A stretch of 64,000 nt of DNA, from the NCBI GenBank assembly GCA_016271365.2, contig CM028129.1, positions 1,008,815,501 through 1,008,879,500 of the forward strand, read 5' to 3'. A program made the translations under genes and the position numbers. Source of the DNA: Neoceratodus forsteri (taxonomy: Eukaryota; Chordata; Ceratodontiformes; Ceratodontidae). The notes under the pieces were generated by a model. The model saw only the letters and a list, made by a program, of their open reading frames with translations. It did not search any database and was not told where the DNA came from. Numbering within the stretch: position 1 is the first letter of the stretch; every line of letters begins with the position of its first letter. This document shows, piece after piece, positions 11,558 to 22,533 of the stretch.

Positions 11558-11970
11558 AGTCAAAATACTCCTCAGACTTGTGCACAAGTAAACCTTGGTG
11601 CAGAGTATGGGGTAGCTAGCCGCTACCAACAACCAACAAAAATCCAAGCGAACTCTGCACTCGTGTACCAGTAAACTTGCAAACAGACACCAACCTTCTT
11701 TCCTTTCCACAATACTGTGAACTTTTATTGTATGATGTCTGGATTCCCTGAGGAAGACCACACATGTGGTGAAGCGCTGGGATTTAGTGTTTGAGTTGGA
11801 TGCACTTATATTGGCTGTAAACTGGAATTTATGGAGCAGAAAGTGTCATTTGTGAATCCAGACATCATACAATAAAAGTTCACAGTATTGTGGAAAGGAA
11901 AAGAAGGTTGGTGTCTGTTTGCACGCTTACTGGTACATGAGTGCAGAGTTCGCTTTGGATTTTTGTTCAT
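11558..11970. mobile_element. 413-bp foldback insertion with 15-bp target duplication
   Basis: Flanked by exact copies of CCATGGCCAGAGAGT at 11543-11557 and 11971-11985. The interior holds inverted arms of about 111-115 bp (11636-11746 and 11853-11967) around a 106-base loop that carries CCTGAGGAAG, a short hairpin (ACCACACATGTGGT) and GAAGCGCTGGG. Removing it restores a continuous L1 reading. A 15-bp duplication suggests target-primed reverse transcription rather than a cut-and-paste transposon. The family was not identified. Confidence 0.8.
11636..11967. repeat. Inverted repeat arms of the foldback
   Basis: Left arm 11636-11746 and right arm 11853-11967 are reverse complements with only a few differences (for example AACTTGCA against AGCGTGCA). 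Transcribed RNA would form a long hairpin. Confidence 0.85.
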
Positions 11971-12559
11971 CCATGGCCAGAGAGTGGCCCCGGCTTTATA
12001 TATCTCGGGAGACCAAATGAGTTTGGTCGCCACCCCTTGCAATCTGAGTTAACAGGTGCATATTGGGGGAGAGAGAGACAATCTGTGTAGTGACATCTAG
12101 GCCAATTTTAGTATCCAGAAAGTGACGGATCTGTAAGAATCTGAAGTCGTCAGACTTATTCAGGGTGAACTCCTGTTTAAAACTGATCAAAAGACTTAAA
12201 GATGTCATTGTCATAGACTTGATATGAATGTTTTAAACCTTTGCACGTCCAGGCCTGAAAGGTGATATCTAATCATGCAGGGGTTCATGATGGATCTTCC
12301 ACAGGAATAACCAAGTGGATAAAATGTGTTGGTTGGTCGAGAGAGGATCTTCATCCAGCTATGAAGTACAACACAGTTACTGCTGTGCAGTATACCTGCG
12401 GTGTAGATTAGAATAAGTAATTTTATTTGATGCCCTCCAACTACGCCATAACTGGACTGGAGTGCACTCTACACTCCGCTCAGTAATCCAAATTATCTCC
12501 GATTCAGACATCATCTGCTGCTGCTGCTTTCTGGATTCTGACTCAGGGTCTGAGTCCTC

Positions 12560-12746
12560 TCTCCCTCCAATGTTTTGTTTTTTCCTGTGATGTACTGTAT
12601 TATACTAGCTTATTGAAACCTTTATAATTTGCTGACCATTCTATGTAACATGTCTAGTTTGTTTGTACATTGATGACGTGGAACCTTTGTAAAAGAGCCA
12701 TTGGCTCAAAGGTAATAATTCTTAGAACAATAAACTAAACTAAACT
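12560..12746 (+). mobile_element. LINE 3' tail fragment
   Basis: Typical L2/CR1-type 3' terminus: a small stem (GAGCCATTGGCTC near 12696) followed by ACAATAAACTAAACTAAACT, a short tandem tail. The same architecture, a GAGCC..GGCTC-like stem then a short tandem tail, occurs at the end of the LINE at 43030-43090. No coding part is attached. Confidence 0.5.
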
Positions 12747-13064
12747 CTCTGTCCTCCTGATGTGATTTGTGATGACTACATACATTACTCTGCACTGGCA
12801 ATTCTGCTAAGCTACATACATGAGTGAAGTTGCTGTCTCTTGTCTCATCTGTCTGCTTGATGCACCCCCAAAAGTCCAGTTCCACTGTGGACCACTTCCT
12901 GTGTGTGTCTCTCTGTCTGCTCACCTGATGCCTCCACTACAGTTGTCCCTGGGACAGAGTGAGTCTGACTCCTGATGAGTCCTCCTCCTCTCTGACTCAT
13001 GTTATCTGTCTCACAAACCTTTGGTTGGCTGGCTCAGCTGAGCTCTTTGCCAACAGTGGCTGGG

Positions 13065-13815
13065 GCTACCTAAAACAAAACCAATCAGAGAAATTACTTT
13101 ATTGTATTCATAATCAGCCTTATTGGCCTAGCTGCTAGTTTAACAACTACAGTCACTTGACTCAGCAGTCCACAGCCACCAAACATGGCATTGAGGATAC
13201 ATAGGCTAATTCCTTCAATGCCACCCTGACCCAGGACTCGTGTCACGAGTCTTAATTTGACTCATGAGTCCCAAGTCTGAGGTGGCGGCGACAAGACGAC
13301 TGTGGTCACTTGGGGGGCCTACCTAAAACAAAACCCATGGGAAAACTAATTTGAATTCATAAATTCCTTAACCTTAAATTACTTATAGCTAGTTCCGTGC
13401 TTTCAAAAAAAAAAAAAAAAAAAACAGCCAATGAGTGCCTGCCACTGCCATGGCATTGAGGATCTATAAGCAGATTCCTTTGCCAGATTGGACTTGTCAC
13501 ATCACAGTCACACGACTCACCTAGAGTCACAGTATGGCATGGCTCACTCAATCCAAGCAAGTCAATCAAGCAACTTAACTCACATTGGCTCACTGCTTCA
13601 GCTGGAGGCTACTGTAGTTATTTAGCTAAATACCTATTACCTACCTTTAAAAAAAAAAAAAAAGAAGAAAGAAAGAAAAGGGCAGCCACCCAGGAACCAC
13701 CATGGCATTTGGGATATATAGGCTAATTTCTTTAAATGCGCCTGCGGTACCATCTCTGACAGTTGGCTCAGCTGATTGGCTCTGGCTGTTGGCTTGGACT
13801 CAGAGCAGTGTCTAG
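13065..13815. repeat. Three divergent tandem units of about 255 bp
   Basis: GGCATTGAGGATACATAGGC (13186), GGCATTGAGGATCTATAAGC (13451) and a related GGCATTTGGGATATATAGGC (13702) recur at 265- and 251-base spacing. Upstream of them, TACCTAAAACAAAACC recurs at 13065 and 13318. Units two and three carry poly(A) runs (13405-13424 and 13649-13663). An old tandem duplication or a repeat unit internal to a transposon; no coding content. Confidence 0.6.
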
Positions 13816-14689
13816 GACACAGTGAGTGGCGCGTGCATTACAGGCAGGAGCTGTGTTATGGTTGTGGTGGTAGGGCACTTGGTACTACATTGAAAAGTAA
13901 ATATGAACACTAATCTCTATCCAAATTTATTTGCAATAGTACCACTTGCTATTACTTTTACTACTAGTCTACCAACTTCACTAGGGGACCAGGTCTGGGA
14001 GGGAGCCAGACTGTGAGGTGAGGATGAAGGGAGAGAGACAGCCTAGCCACAGCCAGACAGTGAGCCTTGATTTTCTGACAGTGAGCCTTGATCTTCCAAT
14101 CAGAACTGTTCCAATTCTATTAGTAGTGATGTTGCTGTGCCTGCTTCTAAGGCTAGTAGCAGTAGAGCACACTACTTCAGTGAAGTGCAACTCTGTCTGC
14201 ATCAGTGCATCTGCAACTCTAGTCTGCACCACAACCACCAGGAGTGGACGGAGTAAGTGGACAATCCATTCCTTTCATCATTGCTCATCTAGACTAAGTT
14301 ATGACAATTTCACATTGCCTTAACAAAAAAGTAAATCAAGCGACTGACTTACTACTCTTAGTGTGCTATTTTGTATGGTATGGTTGACGGGTACTTTTGG
14401 TATTGGTACTAGTAGCATTTTGTGCTGTGAGCTAAGACAAGAGTACACTAAACACTTATAACGGTATGTCACTCACGTGTCAGACTACAATGAAATGGAA
14501 AAAAATACTCGTGCTCGAAGCTCCATGCTCATCAAGGTCAGGAGGAATCGGACTTCTAGTCAATAAAAATATATTTCTCTTGCATTACTTGACTCATCTC
14601 TTTCTCATTAAATTCATAATGTGTCATTTACTAGCATTTGAACTGCTTTTACATGTAAAATTTGGTTAAAATTGCATTTTTTATTAATA

Positions 14690-14795
14690 TTTAGGTTTTC
14701 CCATTGGAATGCATTATACCACAGTATCACGATAACGTGGTATCACACACACGGTTATCATACCATCAAAATTTCATACCATGACAACCCTACTC
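14690..14795. repeat. Possible DNA-transposon terminus
   Basis: Nested short palindromic words (GGTATCA, TACCATCAAAA, CATACCATGACAACCCTACTC) resemble hAT-type ends of the GGGTTGTCA kind. The partner end was not found upstream and no 8-bp duplication could be defined. Confidence 0.3.
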
Positions 14796-14869
14796 TGAGC
14801 TACAACTAAGCAAGCCCTACCCTGTACCCTATACACTTTCTGTAGCATTCTCTTACTAAGGTAGAGAAT

Positions 14870-15285
14870 CAGTTGCAGGGTCATGAAGGGGCTCTACAGT
14901 GCCACCTCTTCCCACCCAACGATCACCTCTTCGGACCTGGGACTAGCTCTGTTGGGAACCTTGCAAACTGCTCCTCCTGCCACCTCTTCAGCCAATGGGT
15001 GGGTGGCTAAGGTGTTCTTCAGGGCAATACAACAAAGAACTCACGTCACTGAGCCTTGTGGCAGACATTTGGGATTAGCTGCAGGTGTCGTGAGGGGCTC
15101 TACAGTCTGTGGCCACCCCTCTTCCCACTTATCGCCACTTTGGACTAGTGCCGCTGGGAGCCTTGCAAAGCCACTCCTCCTGCCCCTCTCGGGACAATAG
15201 GAGTGCGGCTCTGAGTTTTTACTGGCTGGCACCCAAGTGGTCCTGGAGTCAGCCGTGAGGCTGCCAGGGCCAGCCTTGCTGCTCT
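14870..15285 (+). repeat. Two tandem 5' monomers of the L2-1 LINE
   Basis: The segment from 14881 (GGGGCTCTACAGT..CACCTCTTCCCAC..CCTTGCAAA) recurs from about 15090 with the same order of words at about 209-base spacing. They lie immediately upstream of the L2-1 coding relic. Repeated 5' UTR monomers that act as promoters are known in several LINE families; here that role is inferred. Confidence 0.55.
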
Positions 15286-16462
15286 TCCTATGCCACCAAT
15301 CCTGACTGTTATCTCACAAGCCTGTAAGTTGCCTCATACTTGCTGTGTTTATATATCACTCCTACCATTTAAGTTGTATAGTTAATCCACTTGGAAAAAT
15401 GCAGTAACTGCTTGGTTTTGTGGCCTTCCTGGCCCTCTATTATACCTGTTCTTATATCTGATCCTCAGAACAGGATCTATTAACAGTTGCTCCTATTAAT
15501 AGTTCCTTATAGTCTTCACTGCTTGCTGCTTCTAGACATACGATTGTTTTATCACGTTCCACATTCATTGACATTTGTCAATACTTTTAACAATCTGACC
15601 CTGGCGAAGCTGGTGTTCTTGCCATGTGCATATAGCCTACTAATTAACAGTGTCTAGGTGCAGTAGAACATTGCGACCTATTTGCCTCTCTGAATGCACT
15701 ACATTAATCTAATTCAACTGAATAATTGCACCCTGCCTCACTGTCATCTCTGATGGATAGTATAATCTGGTTTCCTTACTCCCATTCAAGTATGGCACTG
15801 TTGCTGTTGGTATTTTCCATAGGAAGCCTTACCAGTACTCTTCTCCTCACAGGCACATTACCAGTCTACAGTCATGAAACTAGTAAATCCCTGGACACAC
15901 TGGCCGTTATGTCTACTGCCTTACCTTGCTCATATAAGAAAGGGATAGCCTCTGCTTACTAGCCCCTGAAATCTTGTACATCATATGTCTTAGTACATTG
16001 ATAAGTTTTGTTGGGACCTGCCTTATCTGATTTGCAATGGAGACCCTATGCCTTGGTCCTCTTGGCACCATCTCTCTTACTGGCAGACAGTGAAATAAAA
16101 CTAAACCCTAGACAGGATGTGTCTCAATCTGTAGTGCCCTCTCCCCCTCCCCAAACATGGTGTAAAGGCCTTAAAATCATTCGCTAGATATCAGAAGCTT
16201 CCTCCGCACCTGGATAAGCTCATAGCCTGGGTAAACCTTTACAAGCCTGATAACCTTGGCTTATCTGAAACATGGTTAAAGTCATCTACAACCAATAACC
16301 TCTCTGCATTGCCAATATGCAACTTAATTAGAAGTGACCTCTTCCGTGGGGAGGCACAATGATTTACTATAAATCCCACCTTAATGTCTCTGCCCCTAGT
16401 TCCCTTGTCCCATCTCTGACCCTCATTTTGAGTTATGCCACACCTCTAACCTGGATAAAGTA
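15286..16462 (+). mobile_element. L2-like LINE L2-1, 5' half
   Basis: Plus-strand LINE with a decayed ORF2 start. LLADSEIKLNPRQD at 16077-16118 is a worn version of the hydrophobic/2A-like NPGP opening of L2 and CR1-group ORF2. An apurinic endonuclease segment follows, with LIAWVNLYKPDNLGLSETWL (16220-16280) and IRSDLFRGG. The sequence stops at 16462 where DIRS-B begins and resumes at 22534. Confidence 0.75.
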
Positions 16463-16504
16463 CAGTTACGTAAGAACTTACTGTAACAGTAGATCTTCGA
16501 GATA

Positions 16505-16652
16505 GGCTCTTGCAGTAGGTAATTACATATAGGACTGACGTCGGCAGGACCCAACGGAAAATTTCTAGCTAGCAGTCCCTGGCGGAGACCGCCTCACGTT
16601 ACAGGTGACCGGCGCCAGACGACGCCGGTATAAAAGGGGCGGTCCTGCTAAA
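16505..16652. repeat. DIRS-B left inverted terminal repeat
   Basis: Reverse complement of 22380-22519, sharing GGCTCTTGCAGTAGGTAAT, CGTCGGCAGG, CTAGCAGTCCCTGGCGG and the TATAAA/GGGGCGGTCC block. It contains a plus-strand TATAAAAG at 16629-16636. Confidence 0.9.
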
Positions 16653-16784
16653 GCCCGCTTCTTCCAGTTCTTCGCCACAGGCCCAGAAGGCCCGGACGAG
16701 AGAAGCAGATATTTCCTCAATGGAAAAGGAGCTGAAAAGTCTAGGGATGGAGAGCGGAAGGTATTACCTGCAAGACCTCTCTCA

Positions 16785-16860
16785 AGACCTACTGTTACAG
16801 TAAGTTCTTATGTAACTGTACTATCTTACTTTGAGAGGGCTCTTGCAGTAGAATTACATA
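16785..16860. repeat. DIRS-B internal complementary region
   Basis: Reads CTACTGTTACAGTAAGTTC..GTAACTG (complement of the left end) joined to TACTATCTTACTTTGAGAGG (complement of the right end), so it carries the circle-junction sequence between the YR relic and the 3' ITR. Confidence 0.88.
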
Positions 16861-16989
16861 TAGGACAGAATCCCAAGCAGTCTGGAACAAATGAAAGGCA
16901 TCGGGAGGAGGAACTACTCCAAGAAGTAGCAAACAACCTTGCAAACCTCAAGATAGGAGGCCTTGCAAGACAGCTAACCAAGCCTGCTC

Positions 16990-17960
16990 TCGGTAGAGGC
17001 AATATCCAAACTGTAATGTTTCGTAAAGGTATGGACGGAAGTCCAAGTGGCGGCAGCACAGATGTCTGCCGCAGACACATTCTTGAAACAAGTCAAGAGA
17101 GGCTGCTACTCCACGAGTGGAGTGACCTCTGACTTGACCCGGTAGGGTCTGTTGTTGTACTTGTCATAACAGAAAGTGATGCAATGAGCCAATCCACTTT
17201 GATAGGCATTGCTTGAGACAGCATTACCTTCCCTTTGTGAGCAAAAGAGACGAACAACTGATGAGTCTTTCTGAGATCCTTCGCTCTATCGGTGTAGTAT
17301 CTCAGAATCCTGTGGACATCCATGGTATGGAGCAAGTATTCTCCTTGGTTGGAGTACTGCGTGAAAAGGCAGGTAACTCAATAGATTGATTTAAGGTAGA
17401 CTCCGCTACCACTTTCGGGATAAACTTAGGATTAAATGCGAAGAGCTACTCGATTCTTTGTGAAAAATCAGATAAGGGATTTTTCACGTAAGGGCTGGAG
17501 CTCGGAAATTCTGCAAGCAGAAGTAATAGCCACCAAAAGAGCTGTCTTCCATGATAAGAACTTCAAGTTCATGGAAGCCGCAGGCTCAAAAGGAGGAAGG
17601 TAAGTTTCTCAAGGACAAAGTTCAAGTCCCAAGGGAGCCGGAGTCCGAACAGGGGCCTGAGATGAAGGACCCCTCTGAGAAAGGTCTTGGATACCTCCAA
17701 TTGGACAAATGCTTCATCAGCGAAGGGAACATGGTAGGCTGAAATAGCAGCCATGTGAACCTTCAAAGAGGAGTGACTGAGACCCAGGTCGAAAAGATGA
17801 CGCAAATAATCAAGCAGAACGGCGACAGGACAGGAGGCTCCATGTTCCTGGAGGCAGCCTAAATGGAGGGTTTTCTAGCTCCACCAGAATCTCGGCCACC
17901 TTAGGAGAGACGCAAAACGGGATTGGGCTAGGTCTGCAAGAGCCATGCATGAAGTTGGAG
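16990..17960 (-). pseudogene. DIRS-B tyrosine recombinase
   Basis: Contains LSHSSLKVHMAAISAYH (17690-17760), the box II motif GHSTRG (HSTR at 17113-17124) and DICAAATWTSVHTFTKHYS with the catalytic Tyr at 17013-17015. HSTR and the Tyr segment are now in different frames. All visible catalytic residues are preserved, which suggests relatively recent loss or decay by indels. Confidence 0.85.
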
Positions 17961-18860
17961 ACTTGAGTCCCGGATGGACCAGGGTCCCTGATCCAGGGTC
18001 AGCAATCCTCGAGATAAAGGAAGAGGAAGAGGAGGAACCTCTGAGTATTGTTGTAGAAGAGAACACCAGATTTGCCTGGACCAGAAAGGAGCGATCAGAA
18101 CCATTCTCGCTCCTTCCAATGCAAGTTTCTGCAGCACACGAGGGACCAGAGGAATTGGGGGAAAAGCATAGACCTAATCTGTCCTTCCAGCTTAGAGATA
18201 GAGCATCGCTCAGAGCGCCTCGCTCTGGAGCGAGCGAGCAAAGGTTGGAAGCTTTGGTTTGGGAGGAGGCGAACAGGTCTATCTGTGGAGTCCCAAATCT
18301 AGAAGATGCTTTTAGAACTTTTGGTCCAGTTCCCTTCGTGTGGCAGAGCGAACAACGACTTAGCTTGTCTACCAAGACATTGTCAACTCCCGGAACATGG
18401 ATCGCCATGGAGGTGAAGGTTGTGAAGCGTGCCCACTCCTAAACCCTCATCGCTTCCTGCACAGCGGTAGGACAGAGTCCCTCCTGCTTGTTGATGTACA
18501 CACCACGCACATGTCTGTTTGGACAGCTAGGTGACCGGGAAGGATGTATTGGTGAAGGGCCTGGAGAGCATACAGCACTGCTCGTAGCTAGAGCACATTG
18601 ATGTGGAGAGCTAACCCAATCTGGACCATAACCCTGGGTTCGTGAGGACCCAGATGGGCTCCCAACCTTCGCCCGATGCGTCCGTGGTCAGAGTCTGGGC
18701 AGGGGAGGATGAAAGAAGGGGACCCCCAGAACAGGTTCTCTTGAACCATCCACCATTGCAAGTCTCTTGTCATCGGCGAGGAGATCAGCACCAGATGATC
18801 TAGGTCGCTACAAGTTGATCCCACTGAGAGCGGAGAGTCCACTGAGAGGTCCTCATGTGT
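17961..18860 (-). pseudogene. DIRS-B RNase H and methyltransferase-like region
   Basis: HVPGVDNVLVDKLSR is the RNase H C-terminal motif (last catalytic Asp). It is followed by FGTPQIDLFASSQTKASNLC and SDALSLSW, the WGTPxxDLFA...DAL..W signature of the Dam-like domain. A 177-codon open stretch covers 17875-18408. The frame is lost upstream. Confidence 0.8.
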
Positions 18861-19640
18861 AGGTGCGATGTGGAACCGTCGGGATGGCACCCACTATAAG
18901 CCCCAGAAGGCGGAGCACCGACCTCGCCGGAACCTTCCTCGTTGCAAAAAGGAAATCTGGGACTGGAGGAGGCCTCCTGTCCGAAGGCAGGAAGGCCCTG
19001 CACACTGTCGTATCAAGGATTGCCCTGATGAACTGGAGTCTCTGGGAAGAGTCCAGATGAGACTTGGAATGGTTGATGGTGATACCCAGACCAGTGAAAA
19101 CCAGCTGGGTGAGGGAGAAAATGCAGAAGTTCCTCCCTGGACGAGGCCGCCTGGAGCCAGTCGTCCAGGTAGGAAAACCTAAACTCCCAAAGCACGCAGG
19201 TGGGCCGCTACCACCTCCAGGCATTTGGAAAAACTCGGGAGCCGAGGAAAGACCAAAAGGGAGCACCGAATTGGTAATGGTCCCCTGAACGCAAACCTGA
19301 GAGGTACTTTTGTGCGAGGAACTGAATGGGATGTGCAGGTATGCATCCTGCATATCCAGTGCACAAAGCCATTGGCCCGGCCGGAGAAGGCAAGAGGGTT
19401 TGAAGGAGAGCATCCTGAACTTTCTGTATTTCACATAGAAGTTCAGGAGCTGAGATCGAGAATAGGTCCGAGATTTCCGCCTTCTTTGGTACAAGAAAAA
19501 TGGAATAGTAACCCGTCCCGTGAAGGTGAGGGGACGGGTTCTATGGCCTGCTTCGAGGAGAGCAGATATTTCTTCCTGACCAAGGAAGACGGTCCCTTGA
19601 GTAAGAGTAGTTCAGAGGGGTGGCATGGAGGTTTCTGCAG
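18853..19640 (-). pseudogene. DIRS-B reverse transcriptase
   Basis: A 213-codon open stretch (18853-19494) contains ALDMQDAYLHIPF (first catalytic Asp), SVLPFGLSSAPEFFQM and downstream thumb residues (RAFLPSDRR, SVLRLLGLIVGAIPTVPH). The YLDDW active site is intact at 19157-19171 but read in the neighbouring frame, so a frameshift lies between it and LPFGLSSAP. A Leu-rich segment upstream carries the substrate-binding motif relic. Confidence 0.87.
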
Positions 19641-19699
19641 AAACTCTATAGAGTGCCCTCTGCTATGATCTGAAGCACCCATGAATCCGATGTTATCCT

Positions 19700-22180
19700 C
19701 TCCCAACCCAGAAGGTGGAGGGAGAATCTCCTCCTACCGGTTCCTCGGGAGTCCAGAAGCGATGGGAGAGGAAGGAGTCAGGGGTGTGAGGCAGCGCCGC
19801 AGCTGGGGCACCCGCTGCTTTTGGCGGCGGGGCCTGGCAGCTGTAGGGGCACGACTTAGTGGCCCGCCTTCCTGGAGTTTCGCTTGAGGCAGGCTGCGTC
19901 TGCGAAAAGGATGGCGCTCAGGGGGATGGGGACGGTACATAGAATCCACAGATTTGAGGGCCGCCCCTTCTCCTGCAAGTCGGTGATTATGTCCTTGACA
20001 TCACCACTGAAAAGCACCGAACCTCTGAAAGGTGCTTCTTGAATTGCTGACTGCACCTCCGGGACAAGACCTGACACACAGAGCCTAGCGTGACGCGGAA
20101 GACTTACGGCGAACGCGGAGCTCTGTCCTCGTGTGTCCACTGCATCGTAGGTCGCCCTCAGAATGTGACGACTGGCCAAACGAGCAGAACAGACAAGGTC
20201 AGCTAACTCCTGCTTGATTTGGGAGTCAGGCAAGAGTCAATCTTAGATTCTGCCTGGTAAGGACAGCCTTCTGGTAATCCCCATATGTGCAACATAATTT
20301 GGGCCTGATCCCAGTGTGGAAGAAGCATAGATCTTCCTTCCATACTGATCCAGAAGCGAGATTCCTTATCCGGGAGCAAAGCTTAAATGTTTCGGTGTGC
20401 TGACCGCCGCGAGCAGCGCTAATCACAACCGAGTCTGCACGGGTGTAAGTCTAGAAAGTCTACACCTCCGAGCCTGGTATAGCCTGTTGGACTCCGAGGA
20501 AGGGGCCAAGTCACCAGTTGTTTCCAAATGGTGGAAACAAGGTGGGCATGAGGCTCGATCCAGGGTGGCACTAGAGTAGGAGCAATAAGGGCAAGTCCAG
20601 ATGTTCAAGTAGTTTAACCTGCTGAGGATCTGGCTCTAAGGAACGCCACTGATGGACTTCCTGGATCTTCCTGAGCAACTCCGTGGAAGGAAGGATCCTC
20701 CGAGGAGACTTCGAGGAGTCCTCGGCCAGGGCTTGGACGGAGAGCGAGGCTCATCGCCTTACTTGGAGCATCTGTCGGAGGAATCCGAGGAGTCCGAGAG
20801 AGAAGAAGAATTTGAAGCAGAGTAAGACTCCCTAGCTCATCTAGGGGAGGAACGGGTTCCTTAGGGGGATCCCTGGACGATGTCCTGCCTCTCTGGATCC
20901 CGAGGGAGAGCTCGGGAACCGGAGGCGGAGAGGAGTGTGCCATCTGGGGGCGCACGGGAGCCAGAGGTGGCACTGCCGCCGAGGAGGCTCCTCAACTTCC
21001 TTGGTGAGCTGAGCCTTGGCCTCAGCCCACCAGGAGGCCAGAGTCTCCTGAAGATCCACCAGCGCCTGGGGGCGGTGGAGGAGGAGGGGATAGTTGCACG
21101 GATTATATCCGTAAGGTGAGTATCCGTAACCCGCTGTGGGAATACAGGAGCTGGGTATTGCGGCTCGGGTACTGCGGTGTCGGTGGAGCGGCGCCAGGTA
21201 CTGCGGCGCAGGATACTGTGGACTCGGTAAACCGCCGGATAAGACGGCGGATACCCAGGTGCCGGAGGAGCTGTCAAGCAGACGGCCCAGTAGGGAACTC
21301 CACAGGCGGATCAACCGTGATAGGCCGTGGAGTGGAGGGCCTGGGAGAGGAATATCTCCTGCCGCGCCGGGGCCGCGCCTGATCTGGTTCTGTAGGAGGA
21401 GGATCTGACAGCGGAAAAACATCCCGAGCATCACCTGGGGACCGGAGAGAGAAGTCCACGGGTCAGGCAGGGGACTCTGGCTCCCGGACGGCAGCAAGGC
21501 TGCGGGAACCTGGAACGACAGACGATGGAGGGTCTGTCGTAGGCTCCATGCCGGGCACGCCGGAGGAGCCGACGGTGGCTTAGGGGCCAATCCCGCGGAC
21601 GCCAGAGAAGCCGGCTTGGACTTAGGGGGTCCCCATCGGAGGCGGCCGAGGGTGGGAAGCGGCCCGGCCAGAGGGGACACTGCCGCGCAGCCCCGGAGGG
21701 TCGGACGCCTTAGCGGCCTTCTCCCGGGCGGACGCAGCCTATGTCCGCTTATGGAAAGCGCCTGAACCAGTAGGGCCGCGAAGCCCGCGGCAGTAGTGGG
21801 GGCAGAAGCCTCTTTGCCCTCGGCTGCACCCGGCAGGCTCCTAATGTGAACCCCGACGGGCGGGCCGATGCTCCTCCAAAGCCTTGAGGCTGCCGTCGGG
21901 CGATCCCCTGAGGACGTTATCTTAGCCGCGTCCAGCCGGAGTCGCGAAGCGTGAGGCCTTCTCCCAGTGCCTTCTTTGTCCCGGGCTTGTGTCCTTCTGG
22001 GAAATCGACGCTGCCTAAGCTTCTTCAACTCCTTCTCCATTGCGGACATTTTTTTAGGAGATGGGCTTCCAAAGACTGCTGGCATCATCTGCAGGTGTCC
22101 GTGTTGAAATGCAGGCACTGTGGGCACTTGTCGACCGTGTGATCGGGCCTAAACAAAAGGCAGAGGGAGTGACCGCCTTT
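19700..22180 (-). pseudogene. DIRS-B gag-like ORF
   Basis: Contains the longest open stretch in the window (20841-22127, 428 codons). It is Pro/Ala/Ser/Arg-rich with Tyr-Pro repeats (QYPAPQYLAP, YGYSPYGYNPCNYP) and a helical stretch (LVDLQETLASWWAEAKAQLT). Just upstream, in another frame, lies a Cys-rich start (CLLFRPDHTVDKCPQC near 22110-22160) resembling the N-terminal Cys patch of DIRS-A gag. The C-terminal part (19856-20233) carries TYDAVDTRG and APFRGSVLFSGD. The high GC keeps alternative frames open by chance, so the native frame is uncertain. Confidence 0.65.
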
Positions 22181-22379
22181 GTGAGGCAATTGGGCACCGC
22201 ATCGAGTCGAATTTATTTTTTTTGAAGGGACTAGATATAAACCAACGCTCACCTGACGAATAAAATGTAAAATACTGGTACTTTCAGTAAAACACCGTGA
22301 GCAACAGGGCTGAGCACGAACTTCACCGCGGCGCTACACGAGCTGACGGCGGGAAAAGAACTGCAAGGCAGGCGTCCGG

Positions 22380-22519
22380 GACCGCCCCTTTATACAAAGG
22401 TCGTCTGACGCCGTCACCTGACGGGCGGTCCCGCCAGGGACTGCTAGCAAGAAATTTTTCCGTGGGGTCCTGCCACCTGCCGACGCCAGTCCTATATGTA
22501 ATTACCTACTGCAAGAGCC
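22380..22519. repeat. DIRS-B right inverted terminal repeat
   Basis: Inverted match to 16505-16652. It contains a minus-strand TATAAAGG at 22387-22394, about 140 bases inside the right terminus and upstream of gag, a plausible promoter for the element. Confidence 0.9.
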
Positions 22520-22533
22520 CTCTCAAGTAAGAT

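Larger units (their letters stand above)
10541..12340 (-). mobile_element. L1/Tx1-like LINE, 3' end, minus strand
   Basis: A T-rich start at 10541-10565 (the 3' tail on the minus strand) is followed by a 3' UTR and then the C-terminal part of an L1-type ORF2. Recognisable pieces are KHSYQVYDNDIFKSFDQF and DDFRFLQIRHFLDTKIG (12000-12240), FRWEAEF (near 11520) and SQTHIYGKNFF with a degraded Cys/His knuckle (CCEVATHAHIL near 11320-11350). These match the post-RT region of vertebrate L1 elements. RT and endonuclease are absent, a normal 5' truncation. A foldback insertion splits it at 11558-11970. Confidence 0.65.
16463..22533 (-). mobile_element. Complete DIRS-B retrotransposon inserted in L2-1
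   Basis: 6.07-kb DIRS element on the minus strand, with ITRs (16505-16652 and 22380-22519), an ICR (16785-16860) and the full order gag, RT, RNase H, methyltransferase-like, YR. Its termini are CAGTTACGTAAG at the left and CTCAAGTAAGAT at the right. Left and right flanks are consecutive parts of one L2 endonuclease domain with no evident target duplication, as expected for YR integration. It is GC-richer than its surroundings, especially in gag. No frame is intact. Confidence 0.93.

Noticed and set aside
13981..14323. Overlapping ORFs on both strands near the possible transposon end
   Set aside because: Short, mutually antisense and without transposase motifs (no DDE, BED or dimerisation pattern).
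16605..17132. 175-codon plus-strand ORF at the DIRS-B left end
   Set aside because: It spans the ITR, ICR and antisense YR, so it is not an independent gene.
20841..22127. 428-codon ORF as an intact protein-coding gene
   Set aside because: It lies within DIRS-B gag, is GC-rich with several overlapping open frames, and the Cys-rich gag start is in another frame. Chance openness of a decayed gag is more likely.
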